Source: an uncultured Opitutia bacterium
GTDB taxonomy: Bacteria; Verrucomicrobiota; Verrucomicrobiia; Opitutales; Opitutaceae
Reading direction: 5' to 3'
DNA length: 64,000 bases
Assembly: GCA_903862955.1 (NCBI GenBank)
Contig: CAIPAH010000024.1
Span: 62,001-126,000 of the forward strand
In this document: piece by piece, positions 7,459-15,866 of the stretch
Position numbering within the stretch: position 1 is the first letter of the stretch
Layout of the letters: each line of letters opens with the position of its first letter
Made by a program: the position numbers and the translations under genes
The notes under the pieces: model-generated
Database searches by the model: none
What the model was told of the DNA's origin: nothing
What the model saw: the letters and a program-made list of their open reading frames with translations, nothing else

Positions 7459-8892
7459 CTACCTCACCGACTCCACCACCGTCGCCATCCGCCCGGCCAT
7501 TTCGTGGAGCGGCATGAATCCGTAGTCGGAGAGATTGGTTTTGAGCTTGTTGTGCAGCGGACGCAGCCAGCGGCGCGGGAGCGCCTTCTCGCCGTGCTTC
7601 ACGCCCCACAGGCTGCCGCAGGTCGCGCCGTTGCAGTCCGTGTCGAATCCCGCCGCCACGGCGAGGGCGATGGTTGTCGAGTAGTCATCGCCGCCATAGA
7701 GCAAACTCGCGGCGACGATCTGCGCGTTGGAAATCGTGTGGCACCAGCCGTGGACGGTGAGCTCGTTCCACTCGCGGTGAATGCCGTCGATGACCTCCTC
7801 GTGCAGCACGCCCGCCTCGTGCAGGGCGAGGATCTGCCGAATGCCTGCATGCAGTCGTGAGCGCCGCGGAATCTGCGCCAACCCCGCTCGGATGACCGCC
7901 GGCCAGTCTTCGAGGACAAACGCCGCGGCCAGCATCGCCGCCACCCACATTTCCCCGTAAATGCCGTTCTTCACATGGCTGATCGACGCGTCGCGCCAGG
8001 CCCACCCGGCCGCACGCGCTGGGTCGCCGGGAGCGGCGTAGCCAAAAAAGTCCGCCCGGATCTGCGCGCCAATCCATTCGCGATATGGATTCCGCCGGGT
8101 GGCGCTCCGCGGCGGCAGCCAGCCCTCGAGCAGGTTGCGATAGGCGGCGCGCTCGGCGGTGCAGGTGGCGAGCGCCGGGAGCTGCTGGATCCACAGTGAC
8201 GCCAAGTCGGTCGGAGTAAAATTCGTCCCGTGCCGGCGCATCACCTCCATGCCCATCACTGTGTAGTTGATGTCGTCGTCGCTCGGAAACCCGTCGTTCA
8301 GGTCGATGTAGAACGCCAGCTGCCACGAGCGGATCGGCCGGAGCGGTTTGCGCCGCAGAATCCGCCGCAGCTCCGCCGCCGTCGGCTGGCGCTGGTAAGT
8401 CCGCAGCGGCCAGTTGCCGGTTTCCTCCGCATACATCCGGATCGAAGCGCGATCCACGCCTTCGAACGGCTTGCCCAGCATGCAACCCGCCACGCGCCCC
8501 AAAAAACCGCCCCGCACGCGGTCCGCGAGCTGCGCCCGGCTCCCGCGCCACCGGGGCACCGTCGGGCCGCGTCCCCGCGCCGCCCGAATCCCGCGCAGGT
8601 CGTCGGGCTCGTGATGCGGAAAATCCTGGCGCAAGGGCAGCGTCTGCACGCGGTCCGTGAGCCGCAGCGCCTGCTCGAACCAGCGCAAGTCCCGCCGGCC
8701 CGAGATCAGCTTCTCGTGATAGTCCGTCTTGGGCTCCGTGTTTCGCAGCCGGTGAAACTCCGCCGCGACGGAGCGCAGATCGCGTCCCTCCTCCGTCGCC
8801 TGCCGCCACTCCGTCCCGAGATCGCAGCCGTAAAGCCAGAGCTGCCGGTTGGCCCAGGCGATGAACTGCGCGCGCTCAGCCGGATCGCGAAA
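7459..8892 (-). CDS. ADP-ribosylglycohydrolase-family protein, 5' end lacking a normal start
   Basis: About 478 residues of coding-like sequence. The C-terminal part is an ADP-ribosylglycohydrolase/DraG-type all-helical fold: GGFLGRVAGCMLGKPFEG, SDDDINYTVMGMEV, LASLWIQ and AAGFDTDCNGATCGS, with the paired Asp residues expected to bind metal. The first ATG/GTG/TTG in frame is a TTG at 8688, but clear protein sequence continues upstream to about 8892 (QFIAWANRQLWLYGCD, EWRQATEEGRDLRS, PKTDYHEKLISGRRD). Beyond that the frame runs into a repeat cluster and reaches a stop near 9024 with no ordinary start codon. Proteins of this type next to glycosidases are thought to cleave N-glycosidic or related bonds; the substrate is unknown. 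Confidence 0.75.
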   Translation of the reverse strand, partial: FRDPAERAQFIAWANRQLWLYGCDLGTEWRQATEEGRDLRSVAAEFHRLRNTEPKTDYHEKLISGRRDLRWFEQALRLTDRVQTLPLRQDFPHHEPDDLRGIRAARGRGPTVPRWRGSRAQLADRVRGGFLGRVAGCMLGKPFEGVDRASIRMYAEETGNWPLRTYQRQPTAAELRRILRRKPLRPIRSWQLAFYIDLNDGFPSDDDINYTVMGMEVMRRHGTNFTPTDLASLWIQQLPALATCTAERAAYRNLLEGWLPPRSATRRNPYREWIGAQIRADFFGYAAPGDPARAAGWAWRDASISHVKNGIYGEMWVAAMLAAAFVLEDWPAVIRAGLAQIPRRSRLHAGIRQILALHEAGVLHEEVIDGIHREWNELTVHGWCHTISNAQIVAASLLYGGDDYSTTIALAVAAGFDTDCNGATCGSLWGVKHGEKALPRRWLRPLHNKLKTNLSDYGFMPLHEMAGRMATVVESVR

Positions 8893-8928
8893 AGATGGAA
8901 ACCTGGGGTGGGAGACTCCGGCCAGTAT

Positions 8929-9145
8929 CGCGGAAACGCGGAGGAACGGAAGCGCGGAGAGAAGGCCAATCCGGATCGCGGAAACGCGAAAGGGCGAAAG
9001 CGCGAATTGTAACCGATTGGGTTACAAAGCGGGATCCGACCGTTGTGTTCCTGTTCTCGCCCATCCGCCTGTCTGGTTCTGCGTTTTCGCCCTTTCGCGC
9101 TTCCGCGATCATGTTTTTTCCGCCCTTCCGCGTTTCCGCGATTTA
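8929..9145. repeat. Inverted repeat cluster, family G, copy 2
   Basis: Left block with ATCGCGGAAACGCG, AACGGAAGCGCGGAG and GATCGCGGAAACGCGAAAGG; right block with the complementary words TTTCGCCCTTTCGCGCTTCC and CTTCCGCGTTTCCGCGATTT. The two blocks can fold on each other around a central AT-richer stretch, where GTAACCGATTGGGTTAC forms its own small hairpin. It occupies the whole space between the ADP-ribosylglycohydrolase-like gene and rluE. Related to the cluster at 1024-1206. Confidence 0.7.
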
Positions 9146-9160
9146 TGCCTGACTGACCGC

Positions 9161-9730
9161 GTGCTTCTCGCGCTTCACAAACCCTACGGTGTCCTGTCGC
9201 AGTTCACGCCCGAACCGGGATCGAAGTGGCGGACGCTGGCGGATTTCGGGCTGCCACCCCGCGTCTATGCGCTGGGCCGGCTCGACGCTGATTCCGAGGG
9301 CCTCCTGCTGCTCAGCGACGAACCCGGGCTCAACTCCCAGCTGCTCGATCCCGCCCACGCGCATCGTCGCGAATACTGGGCGCAGGTCGAAGGCGTGCTG
9401 ACCCCCGAGTCGCTCGCCCGCCTCGACCGCGGCGGCATTTCGATCGACGACTATCGCACCCTGCCCTGCCGCGTGCGGCTGCTCGATCCGGCGCCGGCCG
9501 TGGCGCCCCGCGATCCGCCCGTGCGCTTCCGGAAAAACGTGCCAGACAGCTGGCTCGCGCTGGAACTCGTTGAGGGCAAGAACCGCCAGGTTCGCCGCAT
9601 GACTGCCGCGGTGGGCCACCCGACGCTCCGGCTGATGCGGGTGCGCATCGGTGATTTCACCCTCGGCGATCTCAAGTCAGCCAAGTGGCGTGAGCTGACC
9701 GCAGTGGAGCGCGCGGCGGTGTTCGCCTGA
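9161..9730 (+). CDS. rluE: RluE-type rRNA pseudouridine synthase
   Basis: 189 residues from GTG at 9161, sixteen bases after the repeat cluster. The protein opens with LLALHKPYGVLSQFTPEPG, followed by the catalytic GRLDADSEGLLLL (catalytic Asp in GRLD, near residue 43), later PVRFRKNVPDSWL and the RsuA-family end motif EGKNRQVRRMTAAVGHPTLRL. Length and motif set match RluE, which makes one pseudouridine in 23S rRNA helix 89. The absence of an S4 domain at the N-terminus also fits RluE. RsuA or RluB subfamily membership is less likely for that reason. Confidence 0.88.
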   Translation: MLLALHKPYGVLSQFTPEPGSKWRTLADFGLPPRVYALGRLDADSEGLLLLSDEPGLNSQLLDPAHAHRREYWAQVEGVLTPESLARLDRGGISIDDYRTLPCRVRLLDPAPAVAPRDPPVRFRKNVPDSWLALELVEGKNRQVRRMTAAVGHPTLRLMRVRIGDFTLGDLKSAKWRELTAVERAAVFA

Positions 9731-9747
9731 TGGAGATGTTCGCCTGC

Positions 9748-9811
9748 TGTAGTTCGGGGTTTATCCCCGATATCAGGAAATCGGAATATCGGGCGTAAAG
9801 CCCGACCTACG
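9748..9811. repeat. Palindromic repeat, family E (GTAGGTCGGGCTTTA type), copy 1
   Basis: Left arm TGTAGTTCGGGGTTTATCCC followed by CGATA; right arm with ATATCGGGCGTAAAGCCCGA and CCTAC. It lies between rluE and the convergent nitroreductase gene. The second copy is at 11594-11654. Confidence 0.7.
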
Positions 9812-9819
9812 ACGCGCGA

Positions 9820-10473
9820 TTAAATGCGCGTGATCACATCGTCCGCGCTGAAACGGACTTTCTTCGTCGTGGCATACTTGTCGTCCGCCGCGCGGTAGCC
9901 GGCGGCGCAGCACACGACCGAGGCCCAATCGGTGCCCGTGAGCCCGAGGATTTCGTCAAATTTTCCCGGTTCGAAGCCTTCCATCGGGCACGTGTCCACG
10001 CCCAGCAACGCGGCGCAGGCGAGCAACTGGCCGAGGGCGATATACACCTGGTGCGACTGCCAGATGTCGAGCCGGCCCTCCGCCCGCGCCTTGTCGAGAT
10101 TGCCCGTCACCATCTGGCGGAATCTCCCGAGCGACTCCGTCGTCACCCCGCGCACTTCCGCCATGCGCCCGTTGTGGCGGTCCACATGGTCGGCGCCGAG
10201 GTTCTTGCGCACGGCCAGGACCACGAAGTGCGAACAGTCCGTCACCTGCGGCTGATCCCAGGCCGCGGGCCGCAGCCGGGCCTTCATCGCGGAATCGGTC
10301 ACCACGAAGAATCGCCACGGCTGCAAACCAACCGACGAAGGCGAAAGCACGAGGGCCTGCTCGAGTGCGTGCCAGTCGTTCGCCGGGATCTTCCTTGCCG
10401 GGTCGAACTTCTTCGTCGCGTAGCGCCAGTTGAGCGCGTGGAGGAGCGTGGCGGTGGGGATGGGATGGCTCAC
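9820..10473 (-). CDS. NAD(P)H-dependent nitroreductase-family oxidoreductase
   Basis: 217 residues, the usual size for FMN-dependent NfsB/YdgI-type nitroreductases. Marks are ALNWRYATKKFDPARKI at the N-terminus (FMN phosphate binding), LSPSSVGLQPWRFFVV near residue 45, and the late ACAALLGVDTCPMEGF and CCAAGYRAADDKYA segments. It should be a soluble homodimer that reduces nitro-compounds, quinones or similar with NAD(P)H. It lies ten bases downstream of the old-yellow-enzyme gene in the same direction, so the two are probably one small operon of flavin reductases, possibly for electrophile detoxification. Confidence 0.88.
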   Translation of the reverse strand: MSHPIPTATLLHALNWRYATKKFDPARKIPANDWHALEQALVLSPSSVGLQPWRFFVVTDSAMKARLRPAAWDQPQVTDCSHFVVLAVRKNLGADHVDRHNGRMAEVRGVTTESLGRFRQMVTGNLDKARAEGRLDIWQSHQVYIALGQLLACAALLGVDTCPMEGFEPGKFDEILGLTGTDWASVVCCAAGYRAADDKYATTKKVRFSADDVITRI

Positions 10474-10482
10474 GGGGAAAAT

Positions 10483-11553
10483 TTACCAGGCCCGGGCATA
10501 TTGCTTCGGCGGCTGCACGGCCGCCGCGTGGCCGAGTGCCTTGGCCGCATGCGCCGGCCAATACGGGTCGCGCAATTCCTCGCGGGCCAGCAGCACGAGG
10601 TCCGCCTGGCCCGACCGGATGATCGCGTCGGCCTGCTTCGGCTCGGTGATCATGCCCACCGCGGCCGTGGCGATGTCCGCCTCGCGGCGGATGCGCTCAG
10701 CAAACGGCACTTGGAAATCGGGCCCGACGGGAATCTTGGCGTGCGGCACCGCACCGCCCGAGCTGCAATCGACCAGGTCGATGCCCTCCGTTTTCAGTCG
10801 GCGCGCGAGCTCGACCGATTGGTCGATGTCCCAGCCACCCTCGGCCCAGTCGGTGCACGAAATGCGGACGGTGAACGGCAGATTCTCGGGCCAGACCTTC
10901 CGGACTGCGCGCGTGGTCTCGAGGATGAAGCGGATGCGGTTGTCGAAGCTCCCGCCGTAGCTGTCCGTGCGCTGGTTCGAGAGCGGCGACAGGAACTCGT
11001 GGCTCAGGTAACCGTGCGCCGAATGCAGCTCGAGCCACTCGTAACCCGCGGCCAGCGAGCGTTTCGCCGCGGCCACGAAGTTCGCCTGCACTCCTTTGAT
11101 TTCGTCCACCGAAAGTGCATGCGGCACCTTGTTCTGGTCGCCGCCAAACGGAACCGCGCTGGGTGCCACGGTCGTCCAGCCACCCGCGTCATTCGCGAGA
11201 TGCGCCCCGCCCGCCCACGGCACCGCCGCGCTGGCCTTGCGGCCGGCGTGCGCGATCTGGATGCCGGCGACGGCGCCATGCTCCTTGATGAAGCGGTTGA
11301 TGCGGGCCAGTGGCTCGACGTGCTTGTCCGCCCAAATCCCCGCATCGCCCGGCGTGATGCGTCCCTCGGGTGCCACGGCCGTGGCCTCCGCGATCACGAG
11401 GCCGGCGCCGCCGAGCGCGCGCGAGCCCAGGTGCACGAGATGCCAGTCGTTCGCCACGCCGTCGTCGGATGAATACTGGCACATCGGCGAGACGCCGACG
11501 CGGTTGCGCAGCGTGATGGACTTGAGCGTGAACGGATCGAAGAGATGAGGCAT
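10483..11553 (-). CDS. namA: NADPH dehydrogenase, YqjM/NamA-type old yellow enzyme
   Basis: 356 residues from the ATG at 11553 (MPHLFDPFTLKS); an upstream in-frame ATG would add four residues. The FMN beta/alpha barrel of the YqjM subgroup is clear: LRNRVGVSPMCQYSSDDG with the subgroup Cys that tunes FMN, GIQIAHAGRKAS, the substrate-binding ELHSAHGYLSHEFLSPLSN near residue 170, and the C-terminal AVGMITEPKQAD and ARELLRDP-like end. These enzymes reduce activated C=C bonds in enones and some nitro-esters. It is followed closely by the nitroreductase gene. Confidence 0.92.
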   Translation of the reverse strand: MPHLFDPFTLKSITLRNRVGVSPMCQYSSDDGVANDWHLVHLGSRALGGAGLVIAEATAVAPEGRITPGDAGIWADKHVEPLARINRFIKEHGAVAGIQIAHAGRKASAAVPWAGGAHLANDAGGWTTVAPSAVPFGGDQNKVPHALSVDEIKGVQANFVAAAKRSLAAGYEWLELHSAHGYLSHEFLSPLSNQRTDSYGGSFDNRIRFILETTRAVRKVWPENLPFTVRISCTDWAEGGWDIDQSVELARRLKTEGIDLVDCSSGGAVPHAKIPVGPDFQVPFAERIRREADIATAAVGMITEPKQADAIIRSGQADLVLLAREELRDPYWPAHAAKALGHAAAVQPPKQYARAW

Positions 11554-11593
11554 GGAAACGTCCATTCAACCTGTCGCCGGGAATTTGGCAACC

Positions 11594-11654
11594 GTAGGTC
11601 GGGCTTTAGGCCCGATAGGTTGGCGTCGGATATCGGGCGTGAAGCCCGATCTAC
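11594..11654. repeat. Palindromic repeat, family E, copy 2, overlapping a stop codon
   Basis: Left arm GTAGGTCGGGCTTTAGGCCC then GATA; right arm ATATCGGGCGTGAAGCCCGA then TCTAC. The right arm's last bases supply the stop codon of the acetyltransferase gene that ends at 11651. Confidence 0.75.
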
Positions 11655-11941
11655 AACAATCCCTGAAACTCCTTGTGCCGCTGGATGAACGAATCGACGT
11701 AGGAGCACTGCGGCACGACCTTGCGGCCTTCCACCTGCGCGAACGCGAGGCCGGCGCGCACGAGTTTCTCGGCAATGCCCTGCCCGCGCAGCGCCGTCGG
11801 GACGTAGGTGTGCGTGAATATGATCCGGTCGTCCTCCAAGACGTAATCCGCCACGCTGAGATGCGGACCGACCTTCGCCTCAAAGCGGCTGGCCGTGGGA
11901 TTGTGCACCACGGTGACTTCGTCGGGTGTCGGCGCGCTCAT
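11651..11941 (-). CDS. Small GNAT-family N-acetyltransferase (YjdJ-like)
   Basis: 96 residues from the ATG at 11941. The short GNAT form found in YjdJ/Gtn-like proteins is visible: ADYVLEDDRIIFTHTYVPTALRGQGIAEKLVRAGL, where RGQGIA is the acetyl-CoA pyrophosphate loop, followed by VPQCSYVDSFIQRHKE. The ATG overlaps the murJ stop by four bases (ATGA), so the two are translationally coupled. Its TAG stop lies inside a palindromic repeat. The acceptor is unknown. Confidence 0.85.
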   Translation of the reverse strand: MSAPTPDEVTVVHNPTASRFEAKVGPHLSVADYVLEDDRIIFTHTYVPTALRGQGIAEKLVRAGLAFAQVEGRKVVPQCSYVDSFIQRHKEFQGLL

Positions 11942-13503
11942 GCCAGTTTCTCCTTTCCGCCGAAAACCCGCCGCACGATGGCGGAAAACTCGTCCCGTCC
12001 CTCGATCTTCAAGCCCCACAGCAATGCCGCATAGAGCAACACGCCCAGCGGAATCAACCCGCCCAGCGCTAGCCAGTCGCGCGCCCGGCCGCTCAGCCCC
12101 GCCCCCTGCAGCCGGTGCCAACCGCCGCCGACCAGCAGGCCCATCACCAGCGTCGCGGCGAGAATCTTCCCGACCGACGGCCAAAGCGGGGCGAAGCCCA
12201 TGTTCGGCAGTTTGCGCGTCAGCGCCCGGGTGAGGAGCACCGTCTGCACGATGATCGCTGCCGTGCTGGCGATGACGAGGCCCTTCGCGCCCAGCCAGTG
12301 CATGAGCGCCAGGCTCAGCCCCAGGTTTACCACGAAATCCACCATCGCCACGCGCACGGGCGTCTTCGTGTCCTTCACCGAGTAAAACGCCCGCACTGTC
12401 AAGTTCACCATCGAGAAAAACGGCATGCCGACGGCAAAGATCGCCACCAGCGGCGCCATACCCAGCGTGTCGTCCGCCGAAAAATGGCCGCGTTGGAAAA
12501 GCACCCGGGTGATGGGTTCGCTCAGCAGCGCGAGCCCCAGCGCGGCCGGGACGTTGATGATCAGGATGAGCCGGATGCCCTTCCGGTAATCGTCGGCCAT
12601 CCCGGTGAAGTTCTTTTCCACCGCATGCTTGGCAATCAGCGGGTAGACGACCGTCGAGACCGCGATGGCAAAGACGCCGATGGGCAGTTCCATCAGGCGG
12701 TTCGCATAAAAAATCAACGTGCTCGCGGAGTCGCTGACCGCGTAGGCCAGCAGGCCCGCGACGTAAATGTTCACCTGGTAAATTGCCGAACCGAAGAATC
12801 CCGGGGTCATCAACGCCGCAATTTCCCGCACCCGGGATGACAGTTGGAGGTCAAACCGCGGCTGCCAGCCCTCGCGCATCAGCACCACCGCCGGCACCAT
12901 CATTTGCAAGAACCCGCCCAGGAGGACGCCCGTGCACAGCCAGTACATCTCGCCCATCGGCGTCGACGCAAAGTGCAGTCCCGCCCCGCCGAGGGAGAGA
13001 ATCATCGCGAGGTTGAGCCAGATGGGAGACAGCGCGGGTTCCGTGAAGCGCTGAAATACGTTCAGCGTCGCATTGAGCGCGGCCGCGATGCACACGAACG
13101 CGAGATACGGGAAGAGGATCACGGTCAGGTCCGCCACGAGATACCACTTGTCGTCCTGTCCGGTCAGCCGCCGCGACTGGCTGAACAGCAGCATGGCCGT
13201 CACCACCAGCGCACCCGTGATCACGGCGAGCCAGCTCACGACCTTGTTGAGCAGCGCAAACGCCCCCGGCCGGCCCGTTCCATGGAGCTCCTCCTGCAAC
13301 GTCGGCAGAAATGCCGCCGTCAGCGACCCCTCGCCCAGCAGCCGGCGAAACAGGTTCGGCAGCCGGAAAGCCGTCAGGAAGGCGGAGTTGAGGATGCTCG
13401 CGCCAAAGATCGCGGCGCCCAGCTGGTCGCGCATCAACCCCAGCAAACGCGACACCACCGTCAACAGGGAGATGACGCCGATGTGCTTGAGCTTCTTCGA
13501 CAC
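11938..13503 (-). CDS. murJ: Lipid II flippase MurJ
   Basis: About 521 residues from GTG at 13503 (SKKLKHIGVISLLTVVSRLLG); an ATG at 13539 would add 12 residues. A multi-spanning membrane protein of the MVF/MurJ superfamily with about 14 hydrophobic segments. It flips lipid II to the periplasmic face for peptidoglycan polymerisation. Marks are VSRLLGLMRDQLGAAIFG, the FRLPNLFRRLLGEGSLTAAFLP loop with its conserved Arg residues, and the mid-protein TPGFFGSAIYQVN. It is not part of the dcw cluster here. The acetyltransferase gene follows with an ATGA overlap. Confidence 0.93.
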   Translation of the reverse strand: MSKKLKHIGVISLLTVVSRLLGLMRDQLGAAIFGASILNSAFLTAFRLPNLFRRLLGEGSLTAAFLPTLQEELHGTGRPGAFALLNKVVSWLAVITGALVVTAMLLFSQSRRLTGQDDKWYLVADLTVILFPYLAFVCIAAALNATLNVFQRFTEPALSPIWLNLAMILSLGGAGLHFASTPMGEMYWLCTGVLLGGFLQMMVPAVVLMREGWQPRFDLQLSSRVREIAALMTPGFFGSAIYQVNIYVAGLLAYAVSDSASTLIFYANRLMELPIGVFAIAVSTVVYPLIAKHAVEKNFTGMADDYRKGIRLILIINVPAALGLALLSEPITRVLFQRGHFSADDTLGMAPLVAIFAVGMPFFSMVNLTVRAFYSVKDTKTPVRVAMVDFVVNLGLSLALMHWLGAKGLVIASTAAIIVQTVLLTRALTRKLPNMGFAPLWPSVGKILAATLVMGLLVGGGWHRLQGAGLSGRARDWLALGGLIPLGVLLYAALLWGLKIEGRDEFSAIVRRVFGGKEKLA

Positions 13504-13579
13504 GCGGGAAGTTTTCGGGCCGGGGACGCAGGCGGGCAAGTCCTTTACCCGCGCTCCAGCCGGGCGACCGTGGCCGCAC

Positions 13580-14251
13580 TCACGGCATCGTCAAATGCAG
13601 CGTGGTGCCTTCGACAGTGACGTCCGACAACTTGCCCCAGGCCGCGGCGATGTCGGCGGGAACCGGCTGCACCGCGTAAATCTTCTGCAACACGAAATCC
13701 ATCCCATGGGGAATGCGCTCCACCGGACAGGAACCGACGAACATGGTTTTGGGCACGAAGGCAAAGCTGTCCCCGTGGCGGAGAAAGCTGCCCGTGGCCT
13801 GCACCAGCACGGTTTGGTCCAGCGCCACCAGGTCGTATTTGAGCCGGACCGGCACCGAAATCGTCACCAGGCCGTCGTGGATGCGGAAATTAGGCGCGCC
13901 CGGCGTGATCAGCGTCGTGGGCGCAGGCTCGGGCACCGAGCCGGGACCGACCGGCGCCGTCACGGGGCTGGCGGCGGCATTGATCTCGTCCTCGTTGACC
14001 ACAATCGAGCCCCCCTTGACGAAGAACTTTTCCTTTGCGATCAGCCGGCGCGCGTTGCCGTAGTCGCGGGAGCCCTCGATGTAGTAAACCGTGCCCGTCA
14101 CGGGCTCCTTCGGGAGCTCCTTCACGCGGGTCACGGGCTTGAAGATGAAGTAACCCGCGGCAATCACGATCCCGAGCACCAGGCTCAGCACGGCGCCGAA
14201 AATGACTTCCACCCAGCTGGGACCGTAATTCGCGCGATCAAATCGTGTCAT
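13580..14251 (-). CDS. Membrane-anchored hypothetical protein
   Basis: 223 residues. One transmembrane helix at about residues 14-36 (WVEVIFGAVLSLVLGIVIAA) follows a short cytoplasmic start, so most of the protein should be periplasmic. The rest is a beta-rich domain with a Pro/Ala/Thr linker near residues 95-115, then VTISVPVRLKYDLV and VPKTMFVGSCPVERIP. No catalytic motif is visible. It lies between the FmdB-like gene (nine bases upstream) and murJ, all minus strand, so an envelope role is plausible but is inference. Confidence 0.65.
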   Translation of the reverse strand: MTRFDRANYGPSWVEVIFGAVLSLVLGIVIAAGYFIFKPVTRVKELPKEPVTGTVYYIEGSRDYGNARRLIAKEKFFVKGGSIVVNEDEINAAASPVTAPVGPGSVPEPAPTTLITPGAPNFRIHDGLVTISVPVRLKYDLVALDQTVLVQATGSFLRHGDSFAFVPKTMFVGSCPVERIPHGMDFVLQKIYAVQPVPADIAAAWGKLSDVTVEGTTLHLTMP

Positions 14252-14260
14252 GGGGAAAAA

Positions 14261-14527
14261 TCAGGCCGCGGCCGACGCGGGTTTCGAGGCGGGTTTGGAA
14301 TCGGGCTTGGCGCTGTCGCCGCCGGATTTTTCCGGGGCTTTCTTGTTCTTGTAATCGGTGATGTAAAAGCCGGTGCCCTTGAAAATCAGCCCCGCGCCCC
14401 CGCCGATCAGCCGTTTCAGGCCGCGTTTCTTGCATTTCGGACACTGCGTCAGGGGCGCGTCGCTCATCGACTGGAACGCCTCAAAGGCATGGTGGCATTT
14501 TGGACAGACGTACTCGTAAGTGGGCAT
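14261..14527 (-). CDS. FmdB-family zinc ribbon protein
   Basis: 88 residues from the ATG at 14527 (MPTYEYVCPKC). An N-terminal zinc ribbon has two CxxC pairs, CPKCHHAFEA and CPKCKKRG, followed by GAGLIFKGTGFYITDYK, a regular feature of the FmdB family, and a low-complexity Lys/Pro/Ser/Ala tail. The function of this family is not settled; a regulatory or RNA/ribosome-associated role has been proposed for relatives. Nine bases separate it from the following membrane protein gene. Confidence 0.88.
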   Translation of the reverse strand: MPTYEYVCPKCHHAFEAFQSMSDAPLTQCPKCKKRGLKRLIGGGAGLIFKGTGFYITDYKNKKAPEKSGGDSAKPDSKPASKPASAAA

Positions 14528-14630
14528 GAGAAATCGTGCAGGTTTATGGGCGCGTCCCCGCCGCATGGCGAGTTTGTTTCTCACGCGGCCGGGATTGCGC
14601 CGGGCGGGGTTTTGGCCCACGCAAGGGCCC

Positions 14631-15512
14631 ATGGATTTCACCGCCACCCTCCGCCGCCACACGGCCGAAACCGAGCGCGGGCTGGACCTCTTTCTCCCCC
14701 CGGCCACCACCCGGCCGGAGCGGCTTCATGCCGCCATGCGCTACAGCGTCCAGGCCGGCGGCAAGCGCCTGCGGCCGGTGCTGACGCTCGCGACGGCGGA
14801 GCTTTGCGGGGCGCAGCCCGACGCCGCGCTCGCCGCCGCGGTCGCCATCGAGTGCCTGCACACCTACTCGCTCATCCACGACGACCTGCCCTGCATGGAC
14901 AACGACGACCTGCGCCGTGGCCGGCCGACGGTGCACAAGCAGTTCGACGAGGCCACGGCGTTGCTCGCCGGCGACGCCCTCCTGACGCACGCGTTCGGGC
15001 TGCTCGCCGAAAGCTACGCCAGCGAACCCGCGCTGGCGCATGCCCTCATCCGCGAACTGGCCGCCGCCGCCGGCAGCCAGCGACTCATCGGTGGGCAAAT
15101 GGAGGACCTGCTGGCTGAGAACCAAGCCGCCACTGGCGCGCAGCTCAAATTCATCCATCTCAACAAGACCGCCGCGATGATTGAGGCCGCGCTCGTGATG
15201 GGCGGGCTGGTCGGCCACGCGGACGCCGCCGCGATCGCCACGTTGCGCCAGGTAGGCCGGAAACTCGGGCTGGCTTTCCAGATCGTCGACGACGTCCTCG
15301 ATGCCACCGCCGACACCGCGACGCTCGGCAAAACCGCCGGCAAGGACGCCCAGGCGGGCAAGACCACCTTCGTGAAACTCCACGGCCTGGCCGCCTCCCG
15401 CCAGCTCGCCCAGGAGCACTCCGCCGCCGCCACCGTCGCCCTGCGCCGGCTCAAGGGCGATCCGGCCTTCCTGCTCGCGTTGGTCGAGTCGATGGCGGGC
15501 CGTTCGCACTGA
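14631..15512 (+). CDS. ispA: Polyprenyl (farnesyl/geranyl) diphosphate synthase
   Basis: 293 residues from the ATG at 14631. It condenses isopentenyl diphosphate with allylic diphosphates to make C15 (possibly C20) prenyl chains for quinones, undecaprenyl phosphate and terpenoids. Visible motifs are GGKRLRPVL near residue 43, the first aspartate motif DDLPCMDNDDLRRGRP near 85-100, and the second, FQIVDDVLD, near 215, with KTAGKDAQAGKTTF after it. Length and the two residues inserted in DDxxxxD fit the IspA type. It is transcribed divergently from the FmdB-like gene. Confidence 0.93.
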   Translation: MDFTATLRRHTAETERGLDLFLPPATTRPERLHAAMRYSVQAGGKRLRPVLTLATAELCGAQPDAALAAAVAIECLHTYSLIHDDLPCMDNDDLRRGRPTVHKQFDEATALLAGDALLTHAFGLLAESYASEPALAHALIRELAAAAGSQRLIGGQMEDLLAENQAATGAQLKFIHLNKTAAMIEAALVMGGLVGHADAAAIATLRQVGRKLGLAFQIVDDVLDATADTATLGKTAGKDAQAGKTTFVKLHGLAASRQLAQEHSAAATVALRRLKGDPAFLLALVESMAGRSH

Positions 15513-15640
15513 GGACGGTCAAAACCGGGCCCCGGGCCGATTTGCAAATTATTCACCAAGTGCGTCGGACTCAGTAGTTTCCCCCTCCCGGGGAAGTTGA
15601 AGTCCCGCCGGGGTTGGGCGATATTCCGGCCATAAACACC

Positions 15641-15862
15641 GTGTCTGAAGAACGCATTAAAGAACATCCGATCCGTGAGTTGCTGCTCCACGGCGGTCAC
15701 CCCTTTCCCCCTGACATGGAGGACATGATCCAGCGGCTGCACCACAAGGCAGGCGCGATCACGGCGGAAATCGCGATGGATGCGTATGATTGGGAACGCG
15801 GCGAACAGCTGGAGCGCGGGCGCAAGAAGCTCCGGGCGCTTTGCTCCCTGCACAGCGTCTGA
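15641..15862 (+). CDS. Small acidic hypothetical protein
   Basis: 73 residues from GTG at 15641 (SEERIKEHPIRELLLHGG); a TTG at 15614 would add nine. The protein is helical and charged, with FPPDMEDMIQRLHHKAG and a run of mixed charge ending LRALCSLHSV. No known motif. Codon usage looks genuine. It lies alone after ispA and converges on the PaiB-like gene. Confidence 0.55.
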   Translation: MSEERIKEHPIRELLLHGGHPFPPDMEDMIQRLHHKAGAITAEIAMDAYDWERGEQLERGRKKLRALCSLHSV

Positions 15863-15866
15863 GGAA

